From Owenia fusiformis (lineage: Eukaryota > Annelida > Polychaeta > Sabellida > Oweniidae), in NCBI GenBank assembly GCA_903813345.2, contig CAIIXF020000012.1, positions 29,152,684 through 29,216,683 on the forward strand: a stretch of DNA of 64,000 nucleotides, given 5' to 3'. Within the stretch, counting starts at the first letter, position 1. Each line of letters opens with the position of its first letter. The position numbers and the translations under genes were made by a program. The notes below the pieces were generated by a model that was not told the origin of the DNA, did no database searches, and saw only the letters and a list, made by a program, of their open reading frames with translations. This document shows positions 48,201 to 57,436 of this stretch, piece by piece.

Positions 48201-49545
48201 ATCTTTTTTCAGATATCTGCTGATCGCGTATGGTTCCAACACTGTGTCTTCTTTGTTTTGATACCTTCTGAGGATAAACAACTTCAACGCTTTGTCTTCT
48301 CCTTTCAAATACCTTCTGATTTGTTTGATTGTCATATCTTTTCCTTTCAACTATCTTCTGATTAGATGTTTGATCGATATATCTCTTCTCTGATGCTGAA
48401 TCATTGTTGTGTCTCTTTCCCTCAGATATTGCTTCATCAATGTGTCCTTTCCCTTCAGATATATTTTGATAAGATATTGTCCCAGCAATGTGTCTCCTCC
48501 CATCAGATGTTGTCTCATCAATGTGTCTCTTCCCTTTCGGTATTGTCTCATCAATGTGTCTCTTCCCTTCAGTTATATGTTGATAAGATATTGTCCCATC
48601 AATGTGTCTCTTCCCCTCAGATATTTTCTCATTAAATTGTCTCTTTTCAGATATTGTCCCATCTATATGTCTCTTCCCTTCAGAGTATTTCTCAGCAATG
48701 TGTCTCTTCTCATCTGATATTGCTTCATCAATGTGTCTCTTTTTCCCAGATATACTTTGATCAGTTACTGTCACATCAATGTCTCCCCTCTCAGAAATAT
48801 TAAAAACAGATCCTGTCTCAAGACTGCTCCCTTCTGACACTCGACCTTGATCTAAGTTTTCTATTGCCTTGGTGTTAATTAGAGTTTTAGATTTAGTTTT
48901 CTTCATGCTAGGTTTTTCCATAACTACACATAAATTCTCCGACATACTGACAACATCAGTCGGTTGTTTTTCTAATTTCTGCTCTTCTAAGTGTACTATA
49001 GTTTTTGCGATGACATTTCCAGCGGGTAAGATTCCATCAGCATCCCCTTTAACATCCTTTATAATACCTTTATCACATTGTGTATAAACAGTTCCTCTAT
49101 TTGTGTTATCACTGACTCTAGTCTTCTCTGCACCATGGGATTTTTCCTCCTTTACTCCACTCCCTTGGATATGTGAGGTCATACTGCCATCATTAATTTT
49201 ATATATATCACATGAACTATTCAATATTGAATTTTCATTGAGTAATACATCAGTAATACATTTATTTGAAATACCTGTACTCTTGTGCTTATCTGCTTGC
49301 ATTGTTGTATTAATAGTCACACTGGTACATGACAACTCTGAGTCAGTCTCATTGCTCCTTTGATTAACGGTGTGACGCTCAAGGCAGTTAAGCATGCTAC
49401 TAGATTGAGTATTCTGATCACGATGATTTATATTTGTTCCTTTTGAGACATGTCTTTGGTGAACAGATATGTTTTCATGGCGATGTAATCCATTCGATAC
49501 TGGTTGTAATTTGAGTGTAGATCTTTGTCGGCTCGTCTGTTCCAC
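39213..49545 (-). CDS. Giant exon of an unnamed repeat-rich protein
   Basis: A single 10,333-base exon, open throughout, encoding about 3,444 residues. It starts after the acceptor TTGTGCTTCTAG with GTGGAACAG (valine, not an initiator) and a stop lies in frame just upstream, so it is an internal exon; it leaves in phase 1 at ACAG/GTATTG. The protein is rich in Ser, Asn, Asp, Lys and Thr with few hydrophobic stretches, so probably disordered. Visible blocks: residues about 250-460, some 15 units like ISEGKRHIDGT; about 1150-1815, roughly 90 units of the seven-residue DMDSKPN type; about 2580-2800, units like HTNPIPHVNAH; a lysine-rich stretch near 3160-3260 with KRKYTKRKKSPVRG and RFNLRPRNKPSLPYW; and acidic YDFSDEDNLEGP near the end. 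Basic and acidic C-terminal parts suggest a nuclear scaffold. I do not recognise the family. Antisense frames over it are shadows. Confidence 0.85.
41150..41800 (-). repeat. Coding Asn/Thr/His repeat block
   Basis: Degenerate in-frame repeats such as AHTKPIPHASAYTNHV and TNLTTNVKIRG on the minus strand, roughly 11-residue spacing. More decayed than the other two blocks. Confidence 0.75.
44100..46080 (-). repeat. Coding 21-bp repeat block in the giant exon
   Basis: On the plus strand the phrase TTTGAGTCCATATCATTAGG recurs every 21 bases or multiples of it for almost 2 kb, encoding the seven-residue DMDSKPN unit. Units at the right end (45900-46050) are longer and encode DPKLGLEPNDI. The frame is kept through the whole block, and changes fall at certain unit positions, as expected of a translated repeat. 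Confidence 0.9.
48160..48790 (-). repeat. Coding ISEGKRHIDGT repeat block
   Basis: On the plus strand CATCAATGTGTCTCTTCCC recurs many times at spacings of 33, 42 or more bases. The encoded unit is about ISEGKRHIDGT, basic, with degenerate units to the C-terminal side (KRYIDQT, RRQSVEV, RRHSVGT). It is unrelated in sequence to the other two repeat blocks of the exon. Confidence 0.9.
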
Positions 49546-49879
49546 CTAGAAGCACAATATTTCTATTTAATTTATATGACACTTATATGATTGATTAATT
49601 AAAGAATCATGGTGCATAAACGACCTGTTTTTGATAAATGTTATTGCCTCAAAGCTACACCGCTATACTACCTTTCATATATATATGTATATTACACTGA
49701 AAGCAAATAAAATCAGTTTGCACATTTGAAGCCAAGCGTATATTACGCTTAAAGCAAACACAATCAGCAGTATATTAAAGGGACAGTGAAGACAAAATAT
49801 TGTTTTTCAAAAAGCTGATCAAATATGGAAGTATAACTAATTCTATGATACCAAAATGTCAAAATAGAACCCTGGGTAC
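49546..49879 (-). other. Probable intron next to the giant exon
   Basis: No exon supported. A fine acceptor (ATTTGCTTTCAG) near 49698 and a donor-like AAAG/GTAGTA near 49674 frame a 25-base stretch, but its phase does not connect to the exon at 51271-51413. Confidence 0.5.
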
Positions 49880-50681
49880 TTGGCTCACATTGTGTGAATT
49901 TTCAATTAAAGTTGGCTCATATTGTGTGGATTTCAATTAAATTTGGCTCACATTGTGTGAATTTTCAATTAAAGTTGGCTCATATTGTGTGGATTTTCAA
50001 TTAAAGTTGGCTCACATTGTGTGGATTTTCAATTAAAGTTGTCTCACATTGTGTGAATTTTCAATTAAAGTTGGCTCCCATCGTGTGATTTGTCAATTAA
50101 AGTTGGCTCACATTGTGTGAATTTTCAATTAAACTTGGCTCACATTATGTGAATTTTCAATTAAAGTTGGCTCACATTGTGTGAATTTTCAATTAAAGTT
50201 GGCCACTGTGTGAATTTTCAATTAAAGTTGGCTCACAATGTGTGAATTTTCAATTAAAGTTGGCTCATATTGTGTGGATTTTCAATTAAAGTTGGCTCAC
50301 ATTGTGTGGATTTTCAATTAAAGTTGGCTTACATTTTTGTGTGGATTTTCAATTTAAGTTGGCTCACATTGTGTGAATTTTCAATTAAAGTTGGCCACTC
50401 TGTGAATGTTCAATTAAAGTTGGCTCACATTGTGCGAATTGTCAATTAAAGTTGGCTCACATTGTGTGGATTTTCAATTAAAGTTGCCTCACATTGTGTG
50501 GATTTTCAATTAAAGTTGGCTCACATTGTGTGAATTTTCAATTAAAGTTGGCTCACATTGTGTGAATTTTCAATTAAAGTTGGCTCACATTGTGTGAATT
50601 TTCAATTAAAGTTGGCTCACATTGTGTGAATTTTCAATTAAAGTTTAAGTCGGCACATATTTTGTGAATTTTCAATTAAAG
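49880..50681. repeat. 32-bp minisatellite, about 25 units
   Basis: Tandem units of 32 bases: TTGGCTCACATTGTGTGAAT plus TTTCAATTAAAG, with a few shortened units (GGCCACTGTGTGAA) and GGATT variants. It lies in the intron just upstream of the giant exon. Confidence 0.95.
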
Positions 50682-51270
50682 CTTTCAACTTTTTCAAGAT
50701 TTATGAAACAAAATATTTGACAAATAAAGTGGTGGCTATTTTGATATTTGGCAGATATTTTCAAAAACTTCAAGACAGTATTCCTTACTTATAAACTAAA
50801 CTTTATTCACACCCTGCAATCAGAAAAAAATGGAGGGGTCAGCAGCCGATTTCTGCTGGTAAATCGCTAAATAATTGCTAAATGAATAAGTGCACTGTAT
50901 GGTGAAATGAAATGATTTTTTAACTACCACACTATGGTGTGAGATCTATTTAATAAAAAGGTGCAACGTTACCATCATTCAAAGTCGATCCTTTTTCTAT
51001 AAATCAAGCATATGGAGGTCTATGTGACCTGTTTTAAATATAACATTATCATTACAAAGTGCATGTTGTTGTTGTTTTTTAGTATAAATTACTTGCAAAA
51101 CATTGTGTTTTTTACAGAGAACAGAGGGTGGGGTAATTCTAGATAGCTTATCCCCCCCCACCCCCCTTTGTTTACTATAATTTTTTTTTTAATTTTTAAT
51201 AACATTTTCTTACTCATTTCTAAAAGCTGATATTTATGTTGTGATGTTAACTTCATTTCGAGGGTCTCAC
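50682..51270 (-). other. Probable intron, no feature recognised
   Basis: Contains a C-run near 51151-51168 and T-rich sequence. A missing small exon (phase 1 to phase 0) would have to lie here or at 49546-49879 if the splice chain is right; no convincing one was found. Confidence 0.45.
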
Positions 51271-51413
51271 CTTTACATATTGCATTTATTTTCATGTCAT
51301 GGAGACTTCCACTCGTTGATTTATGAAAGAAAGATTCATCTTTACATGCTGGTAGTGATGCACCTTTTAAAATAGATCCCACACCACTCCTTTTACAAGA
51401 TATTTTGCCAAAA
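51271..51413 (-). CDS. Candidate small upstream exon
   Basis: A 143-base open stretch with a strong donor AAAG/GTGAGACC and a weaker acceptor TTGACTACAAG. Entered in phase 2 it is the only open frame, encoding FGKISCKRSGVGSILKG, ASLPACKDESFF and so on to INAIC. The candidate exon at 52550-52583 exits in phase 2, which fits. It exits in phase 1, whereas the giant exon needs phase 0, so one exon is missing or one border is wrong. An inner acceptor AAAAG/GTGCATC at 51363 would allow direct joining to 52692. The upstream intron end is close to a Harbinger-like MITE. Confidence 0.45.
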
Positions 51414-51440
51414 CTTGTAGTCAATATTTATCCTTCTTTA

Positions 51441-51589
51441 AGCCCCAGTCACTTTTTCTCTACGACTGCCATATAGCGGCCATAGGTTCACAAACTCGAT
51501 GTAGAAAATTTACATCGAAGGGCTTTAATGCTGCATAATTCTCCTGACAACCACCATAAAATTGCCATAGATCAAATGTGACTGAGGCT
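51441..51589. mobile_element. Harbinger-like MITE with TTA duplication
   Basis: A 149-bp element with ends AGCCCCAGTCAC and GTGACTGAGGCT, flanked by TTA (51438-51440, 51590-51592). A three-base TTA/TAA duplication is typical of PIF/Harbinger elements. It ends 27 bases upstream of the candidate acceptor of the 51.3-kb exon. Confidence 0.75.
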
Positions 51590-52549
51590 TTACTTTTGAA
51601 ACAATCATGAAACGAAATAAATGTCCTTAAAATTTCATTTTACATGTTATTCTATAAGTTCTGCCACTGTCTAGGTATCAAAACCGAGTGGTCAATTTGC
51701 CGAAAGGTCAAATTTTATCCTTTTCCTAATTTGAATTTTCCTAATGATAATAAATTTCCCATTGGTATACATTATGAAGATAATATTTCTGACATTTCAT
51801 TTTCCGAACCTGGCAAAAATTAGGCAATTGGCAAATTAAATGATTAGGCAAAATAACCTCTTATACAGTATCTTTTTGTTTCTTCCTTAGTTATATATAA
51901 TTTTCCCACATACATAAATCAATCAGATCAATAATTTTGTAAAGTCTGTATCTCTACTATAATATTAATAAATCTTAATCCTGAAAAATGTTTTGGATGA
52001 GATAGACCAATAGAATATCATGAAAAGAAAAAATGAACTTAATAAAATACCCCTACCTTAACATACCAAATCTCGGCTTTAAAAGTCAATTACTAAAAAA
52101 TTAACGCTCTAAAAATCTTGATTTAATGAATATAAAAAACGATTTAATTATAAAGTATTGATAGAGTAGTTTAATAGGTTTACAATCAAGTGCAAAAAAA
52201 TATTGTAGTAAAACATTCTTTTTTACACAAATTTGTTTTTTATAGATAGCCTTGACCAGATTTTTTATAAAATAAATCATTAAAGTTACATATCAAACCT
52301 AGATATAGTTGGTGGGTATCATGAACCTTCTGCATGCTAACTTAATTCAGCAAATATATCCCACGCGACTGACTTATTTTTCAAAGAGTGCAAAAAATGA
52401 TATGCCTGGACTAAATAATTAATATCTCAATAACTACAGAATGAATCTGGATAAGATTTTCACAAAGAGAAGATACATTGGCCTGGCTCATGAAAAAAAT
52501 GTTCTCATGAATTTTTAACATAAATAAACAGGACTGGGCATAAATATAC
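51590..52549. other. Probable intron, no feature recognised
   Basis: AT-rich sequence with no repeat border or exon that I could support. Confidence 0.5.
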
Positions 52550-52583
52550 CATGAATACTCCTCCGGAATCCGCCGTTTCGCCC
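52550..52583 (-). CDS. Candidate 34-base exon
   Basis: Acceptor GTTGAATCTCCACAG and donor CATG/GTATATTTATG enclose 34 bases. Entered in phase 1 from the exon at 52692-52770 it is open, reading roughly (G)AKRRIPEEYS, and leaves in phase 2, which fits the candidate at 51271-51413. CpG-rich like the first exon. The intron to exon 1 would be only 108 bases. Confidence 0.4.
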
Positions 52584-52691
52584 CTGTGGAGATTCAACGT
52601 CTGGTCAGAATCCAAAACTGAATTTGCAGCGATTGAATGTTCATTTTTCAGTTCAGAAAATATTCTAGTTTCTATTTTCGATGACCATTAC

Positions 52692-52770
52692 CGGCTTCCA
52701 AGAGCCTAAAGGGCTCGAAATCGCGATCCATTTCCTCCACATGTTCGTTGTGATCGTATTTGGCCACCAT
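52692..52770 (-). CDS. Likely first coding exon of the large gene
   Basis: On the minus strand an ATG in strong context (CAAAATGGTGG, A at -3, G at +4) opens 26 codons, MVAKYDHNEHVEEMDRDFEP then FRLLEA, and runs to a donor GCCG/GTAATGG in phase 1; the frame stops soon after in the intron. The region is CpG-rich against an AT-rich, CpG-poor background, as in a promoter. Assignment to the same gene as the giant exon rests on strand and position, and the splice chain has one unresolved phase. It could instead start a separate small gene. Confidence 0.55.
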
Positions 52771-53010
52771 TTTGTATGATTTGTTCACTAAAAACGACTT
52801 AAACACTGTTTAAATCGTTGAATTGAGAAATATTTTTCGAAAAATCGCCATTTCTAGGTCAACAGGAAGTCCCCACGTAAGGACTAAATAAATCGGGCAA
52901 TCTGATTGGATCATAAGACCGGCGGGAAAAAGTTAAGTTTTTGAAAGTTTAAATTCGACTGGAGTCGCCAGCAGTTGCCGGGGATTGTTAAGCACGGGCG
53001 ACTACGCTCC
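52771..53010 (-). promoter_or_regulatory. CpG-rich putative promoter and 5' leader
   Basis: Reading on the minus strand, the stretch holds an E2F-like TTTCCCGCC (52921-52929), a CCAAT box (52905-52909) and an ETS-like core GGAAGT on the opposite strand (52865-52870), followed by AAATGGCGAT, which resembles a YY1 site and carries a short upstream open frame (52810-52851, 13 codons). CpG density is much higher than around it. Such a mix is common in housekeeping or cell-cycle promoters; use in this organism is inference. Confidence 0.5.
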
Positions 53011-53599
53011 CCGGTAGCATGCTAAAGGTTAATGACCTGTCCAATCATCAAAGTATGGATTTTTATACCCTGAATGACAACAATACAAAGTTTTTCTAAG
53101 CAAAATATTTTTCTTATATTCAACCGAATTTTCGTTAAAACTCCCAATTTGTCAATGAGAGACCACGATTTTGTATTAAAAACTCCTTACTTATTGAATC
53201 ATATTTTGTTACCCTGATTTTTCCAGATTTTTTCCAGATTTATTTGAATTGTCAATGGTTACAATGGAGTAGCGTCATATTCGCATAAAACGCCATGGCG
53301 TACTCTCAAATTTAGAGAAAAGTTATTTTTTTATATTGAACACTTAAAAAATACTGGATTTTCTGAAATATTGCCAATAATTTACATTTAATTAGTCCAT
53401 ATTAATCGAAATTTCGTATTTAAAAACACCCCAGAAGGCTTCAAACGCAATCTCATTGTAACTTTTTCTGGAGGAAGATCCCCCGACCCCCCCCCTCAGG
53501 GTTTCGCTAACTCGCGGCGTGCACTCACAAAATACCCACGCTACGCCACTGGGTTAGTAACCAAGATTTTTCTCCTGACTTTCTTAGAAACCTTAATTC
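53011..53599. other. Non-coding upstream region with an old TIR repeat
   Basis: GGAGTAGCGTCAT near 53265 and CACGCTACGCCACTGG near 53542 look like degenerate inverted ends of a repeat, with a C-run near 53484. No gene. Confidence 0.45.
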
Positions 53600-54088
53600 T
53601 CTCCTATTTTATTTAAAAATCTGAACTTTCTCCCAATTTTTACTTGAAAGACACACAGCATGTCTACTGTCAGGGATGTTAAGCTAAACGAAAAAAAAGT
53701 ATATCTGGTAAGAGTTCGATGGGAACTCCAGGAAATTCTGATATTTCACGCTTTCTATTTTTCCAAATTTTCTTTCAAAGTTTCCAGACAACACAGGAGC
53801 TACCATTGACTAAAAGTAGACAGTGTAATGTTACTTTCCTAAAAAAAGTAAGGAAATATACACATTGTCTTCATACTTAATTTTGTACCAGAAAATAACA
53901 TGTACAGGTATAGCAATTTTTTACCAAAATGTTACTTTCTGGCTGAACCTTAAAAAACATGAAAATAATTATTCCCGTAGACACCTACATGTAATTTGAA
54001 ATTCCCCATTCTAAACATGAAACATTGAAGCATATTGAAGTGGTCCAAAAACATGCATGTGCAAAGCATTTCTATATTCACTTCATTA
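53600..54088. other. Non-coding, no feature recognised
   Basis: No repeat border or open frame of note. Confidence 0.5.
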
Positions 54089-54462
54089 GTCCATTTGTCA
54101 CCCCTATACATACTATAGTGAACCTATGAATTGTTAAAAACACGATGTTTTATGGTTAATTTATAATAACAAGGGTTTTCTGAAGTGATTTAACTGGGTT
54201 GGACAAAAAGTTAGTTTGGGGAAAATGTATATCGGCTAATTAGGGAGGGGTGCATTGGCTTAACATGGCGTTGACTATTGACTTAGCGTCGGGATACCAC
54301 CATGTACCTGGAACGTTACTATGGTGATAGATACAAAAAATTTCCCCAACGTTAATTTTTTGGCAACCCAGCTAAATCACTCCAATAAACCCTAATGATA
54401 GTATTTGCACAGAAAAACATCGTGTTTTTAAATATTCATAATTAAGAAAATGACAAATGGAC
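54089..54462. mobile_element. TA-flanked long-TIR MITE
   Basis: A 374-bp element with TA on both sides (54087-54088, 54463-54464) and ends GTCCATTTGTCA and TGACAAATGGAC. The arms extend about 140 bases with mismatches (AAAAACACGATGTTTT against AAAACATCGTGTTTTT; GTGATTTAACTGGGTTG against CAACCCAGCTAAATCAC). Confidence 0.85.
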
Positions 54463-54684
54463 TATCATGTTTACATTTTGAAAACCAGTTTGAATGAAAC
54501 ATCCCCAGTCTTGGATTTACCATGGGCTTTCAATAGAGTGAATGCCAATGGATTTACTGAAGGTCACAAGACTATATTAACAGTGAAATATTTATACTTA
54601 ACTGTATGCTTTCTACTAGTGAGGGTAATTGCATAGTTAGCATGTCAGCAAGAACTGTCATTGATATAAGTACAAAACTATCTC

Positions 54685-55032
54685 GTGTGACCTTTTTGCA
54701 CTAAGAACTGAGTTAGAATGGATGGTCCACATTCATGTGACCTTTTTGCACTAAGAACTGAGTTAGAATGGATGGTCCACATTCATGTGACCTTTTTGCA
54801 CTAAGAACTGAGTTAGAATGGATGGTCCACATTCATGTGACCTTTTTGCACTAAGAACTGAGTTAGAATGGATGGTCCACATTCATGTGACCTTTTTGCA
54901 CTAAGAACTGAATTAGAATGGAAGGTCCACATTCATGTGACCTTTTTGCACCAAGTACTGAGTTAGAATGAATGGTTCACATTCATGTGACCTTTTTGCA
55001 CTAAGAACTGAGTTAGAATGAATGGGTCCACA
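54685..55032. repeat. 50-bp tandem repeat, seven units
   Basis: Units of 50 bases containing TGTGACCTTTTTGCACTAAG and AACTGAGTTAGAATGGATGG. The first four are identical by eye; the later three have a few changes. Confidence 0.95.
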
Positions 55033-55306
55033 TTTTTAGGTTTACAGAAGGTCAAAAACTTGGTAAACAACGTAAATCGTAAACATGTACTTTCAAAGCC
55101 ATACTGCAAAAAAAATTTAAAACAGCAAGGTACCTGTAACCTTCACTTAAAATGCAAGAATTATACCTGCAATCTACCCTGTTCCCCATTTACTAGACAC
55201 ACTATATTACCCTCTGAGTATCACAGACATTTCAGTTTAGTTGTTGATAGGGTATTAGTATAAAATAAAGCTTGCATGCAAATTTATTAGGGTAATTTTC
55301 AATTAC
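55033..55306. other. Non-coding spacer
   Basis: An 81-codon frame (55018-55263) starts inside the tandem repeat and shows no domain; not called. Confidence 0.5.
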
Positions 55307-55946
55307 AGGAATTACACCATGCGTTTTAAAAAGGCGCCTGAGGTTTTAACCCAGTTTGAAAAATAGGTGAAATCACGATTGCGGATTTACAAAAGCGCTT
55401 TTCCAAAGCTACTAGAACCCTCGTCACTAAAGGCCTTAAATCGTTAGGCGCTTTTTGAGTATAGCGAAATTCCGATCGGTTTTGATAAAACGCCTTACCT
55501 GGGTTTTTACCATTTGCCCTAATGCCTTGGGCACATTTGCTCTGATTATCACTACGGCGCCCGGCCGATTGAGTATTTTGTTCAAAATTGAATACGATAT
55601 TGAGCAAAACACTCAATCGGCCGGGCGCCGGCCGATGGATCGGAGCAAATCTGACCCAGGCATAAACGAAATAAGATGTATTTTGAATGCTACACATTTG
55701 AGCCACAGCAAAAATACAGGAAATGATGGATGGGACCCAAAAATGCATTCAAATTATATCGCAAAAAATGAAAGTTGAAGTTCACATCACTGGCAAAAGT
55801 GCATGAAAGGCGTTTTAGAAATGACAGGTGTAATTTCAAAATAAAATTCCTAAGGCGCTTTAGAAATGTTGGTGTAATCAGGATGGCAATTTTTTAAAGC
55901 CCTTTCTACTGAAGCGTTTTTAGCGTTTTTTTCAGGTGTAATTCCA
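55307..55946. mobile_element. TIR element with a GC-rich central hairpin
   Basis: Inverted ends AGGAATTACACC and GGTGTAATTCCAG, each followed by GCGTTTT-like sequence. The centre is a strong hairpin: arms 55556-55574 and 55611-55629 pair perfectly over 19 bases (GGCGCCCGGCCGATTGAGT), and pairing continues outward with mismatches for about 30 bases more. Two antiparallel frames of 140 and 107 codons resemble each other because of the palindrome; they are not genes. Confidence 0.8.
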
Positions 55947-56575
55947 GCTAATATAAAGTTAGTGTAAGTTTTAATGTAAGTCTTCTGACAAAATATTCTT
56001 ATTAGATATACTGCCGGGGGTTTCACTCCAATATGCCGTACCTTCTAATATCTATGTGCCAGGTCAAAAAACCCATTTTTGTGCATTTTTTCCATGTCAA
56101 TTTGCTCTCAAGATTGGAAGTTTCCACGTTTAAATTCCTCTCAGACTTAATAAAAGTCCATTTTATTCCCCTCAACTTCAAAGATATGTCCATGTCAAAA
56201 TCCTCTGGAGTTTATTTGAACTAAATTTCCCAAAATATTAGAATATTGACTACAAAATCCACTTTCCACACTGTGCAAAAAGCCAAATATAGTAGCGTAT
56301 AAGTGGCAAACTATTTGTGAATATAGTTCAGTATGTCCTCACTATATTGTATTTGGTATGGGAAACAAACTATTCTTGCCTCAGAAGCGGAACATTTAGT
56401 ATTGGTGGTATATACTCTACGATACCAAATATCGTTTGAACTATTCTCCGATTATTCTTAAGAGCCAGGAATAGTAGGATATAAGTACATAGAAAAGATG
56501 AGTATAGTATGTATTACGTAATCCAAAAACAAACTATACGCCTCTTATACGCGAGGCTATATATTCTTTGATGTG

Positions 56576-57436
56576 CCTTAATTTGCTTGGAGTTAATCCT
56601 ATTTTATTTTTCAATTAAGCGCTAATGTAAACAAATAAAATCATGCATTTCACTTAAGAAAGCTTAATCAAACTTAATGTCTGAGATCTCATTAAAAATT
56701 TTATGATGTTGAAGTATATGATTTTAAATGAATTTAAATGCATTTTAAAAATGTAAGTCAATATAAAAAGTGGAATGAAAAATTTGGGTATATTTCAAAT
56801 ATAAATCGGTAAATTATTTATTCTCCATTTTGAGTAAAATAAGCGCATATTAATTTGAAGTTAGTTTTTAGTCTTACCAAAAATCAGCAGCAATTTCGGT
56901 GTAGTTAAAATTAAAATGAGGCAAAGTGTATGGCGATATCTTCGTTCTTTGTCAGTTTTAAATTGAGACAATCCTGACTTTCCTATGACAAATTAGACAC
57001 CTAATCGGGGAGGGGGTTCCGAGGTTTAGAGTGAAGCCATCTGGAGGATTGGAAAATTAATTGTTGTATAATTATGTGGCAGAAGTTGATGATGATGATG
57101 CATTTTTAAATTTTAAAAAGAAAACAATATTCAAATGTATGAAATACAATAAGGAATCGGTATAAAATCCCAGGGATTAAATATTATGAAGGATGAGGGA
57201 TTGCGCTGAATGAAAACTTATTTTTGTATGCAAATCATTAGGTTACATGTACAATCTATAACATATATAATAGTACGGATCAACCTTATCAACAAGTGTC
57301 ACAAAACGATACAGAACAAAACACAAAGTTTAAGTATAAAATATGCATATATTTCAATATATTTGTCAATTACATAGCATACAGTAATTACAGAGTACAT
57401 TATATTTTACAATTTCATGAATAAAATGGTTTAAAA
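56576..57436. other. Left spacer of the CACTA-like element
   Basis: AT-rich sequence between the left arm and the satellite array. No gene, no repeat unit recognised. Confidence 0.5.

Noticed and set aside
55326-55778. Antiparallel 140- and 107-codon frames with similar peptides
   Set aside because: The similarity comes from the central palindrome of a TIR element, not from two related genes.
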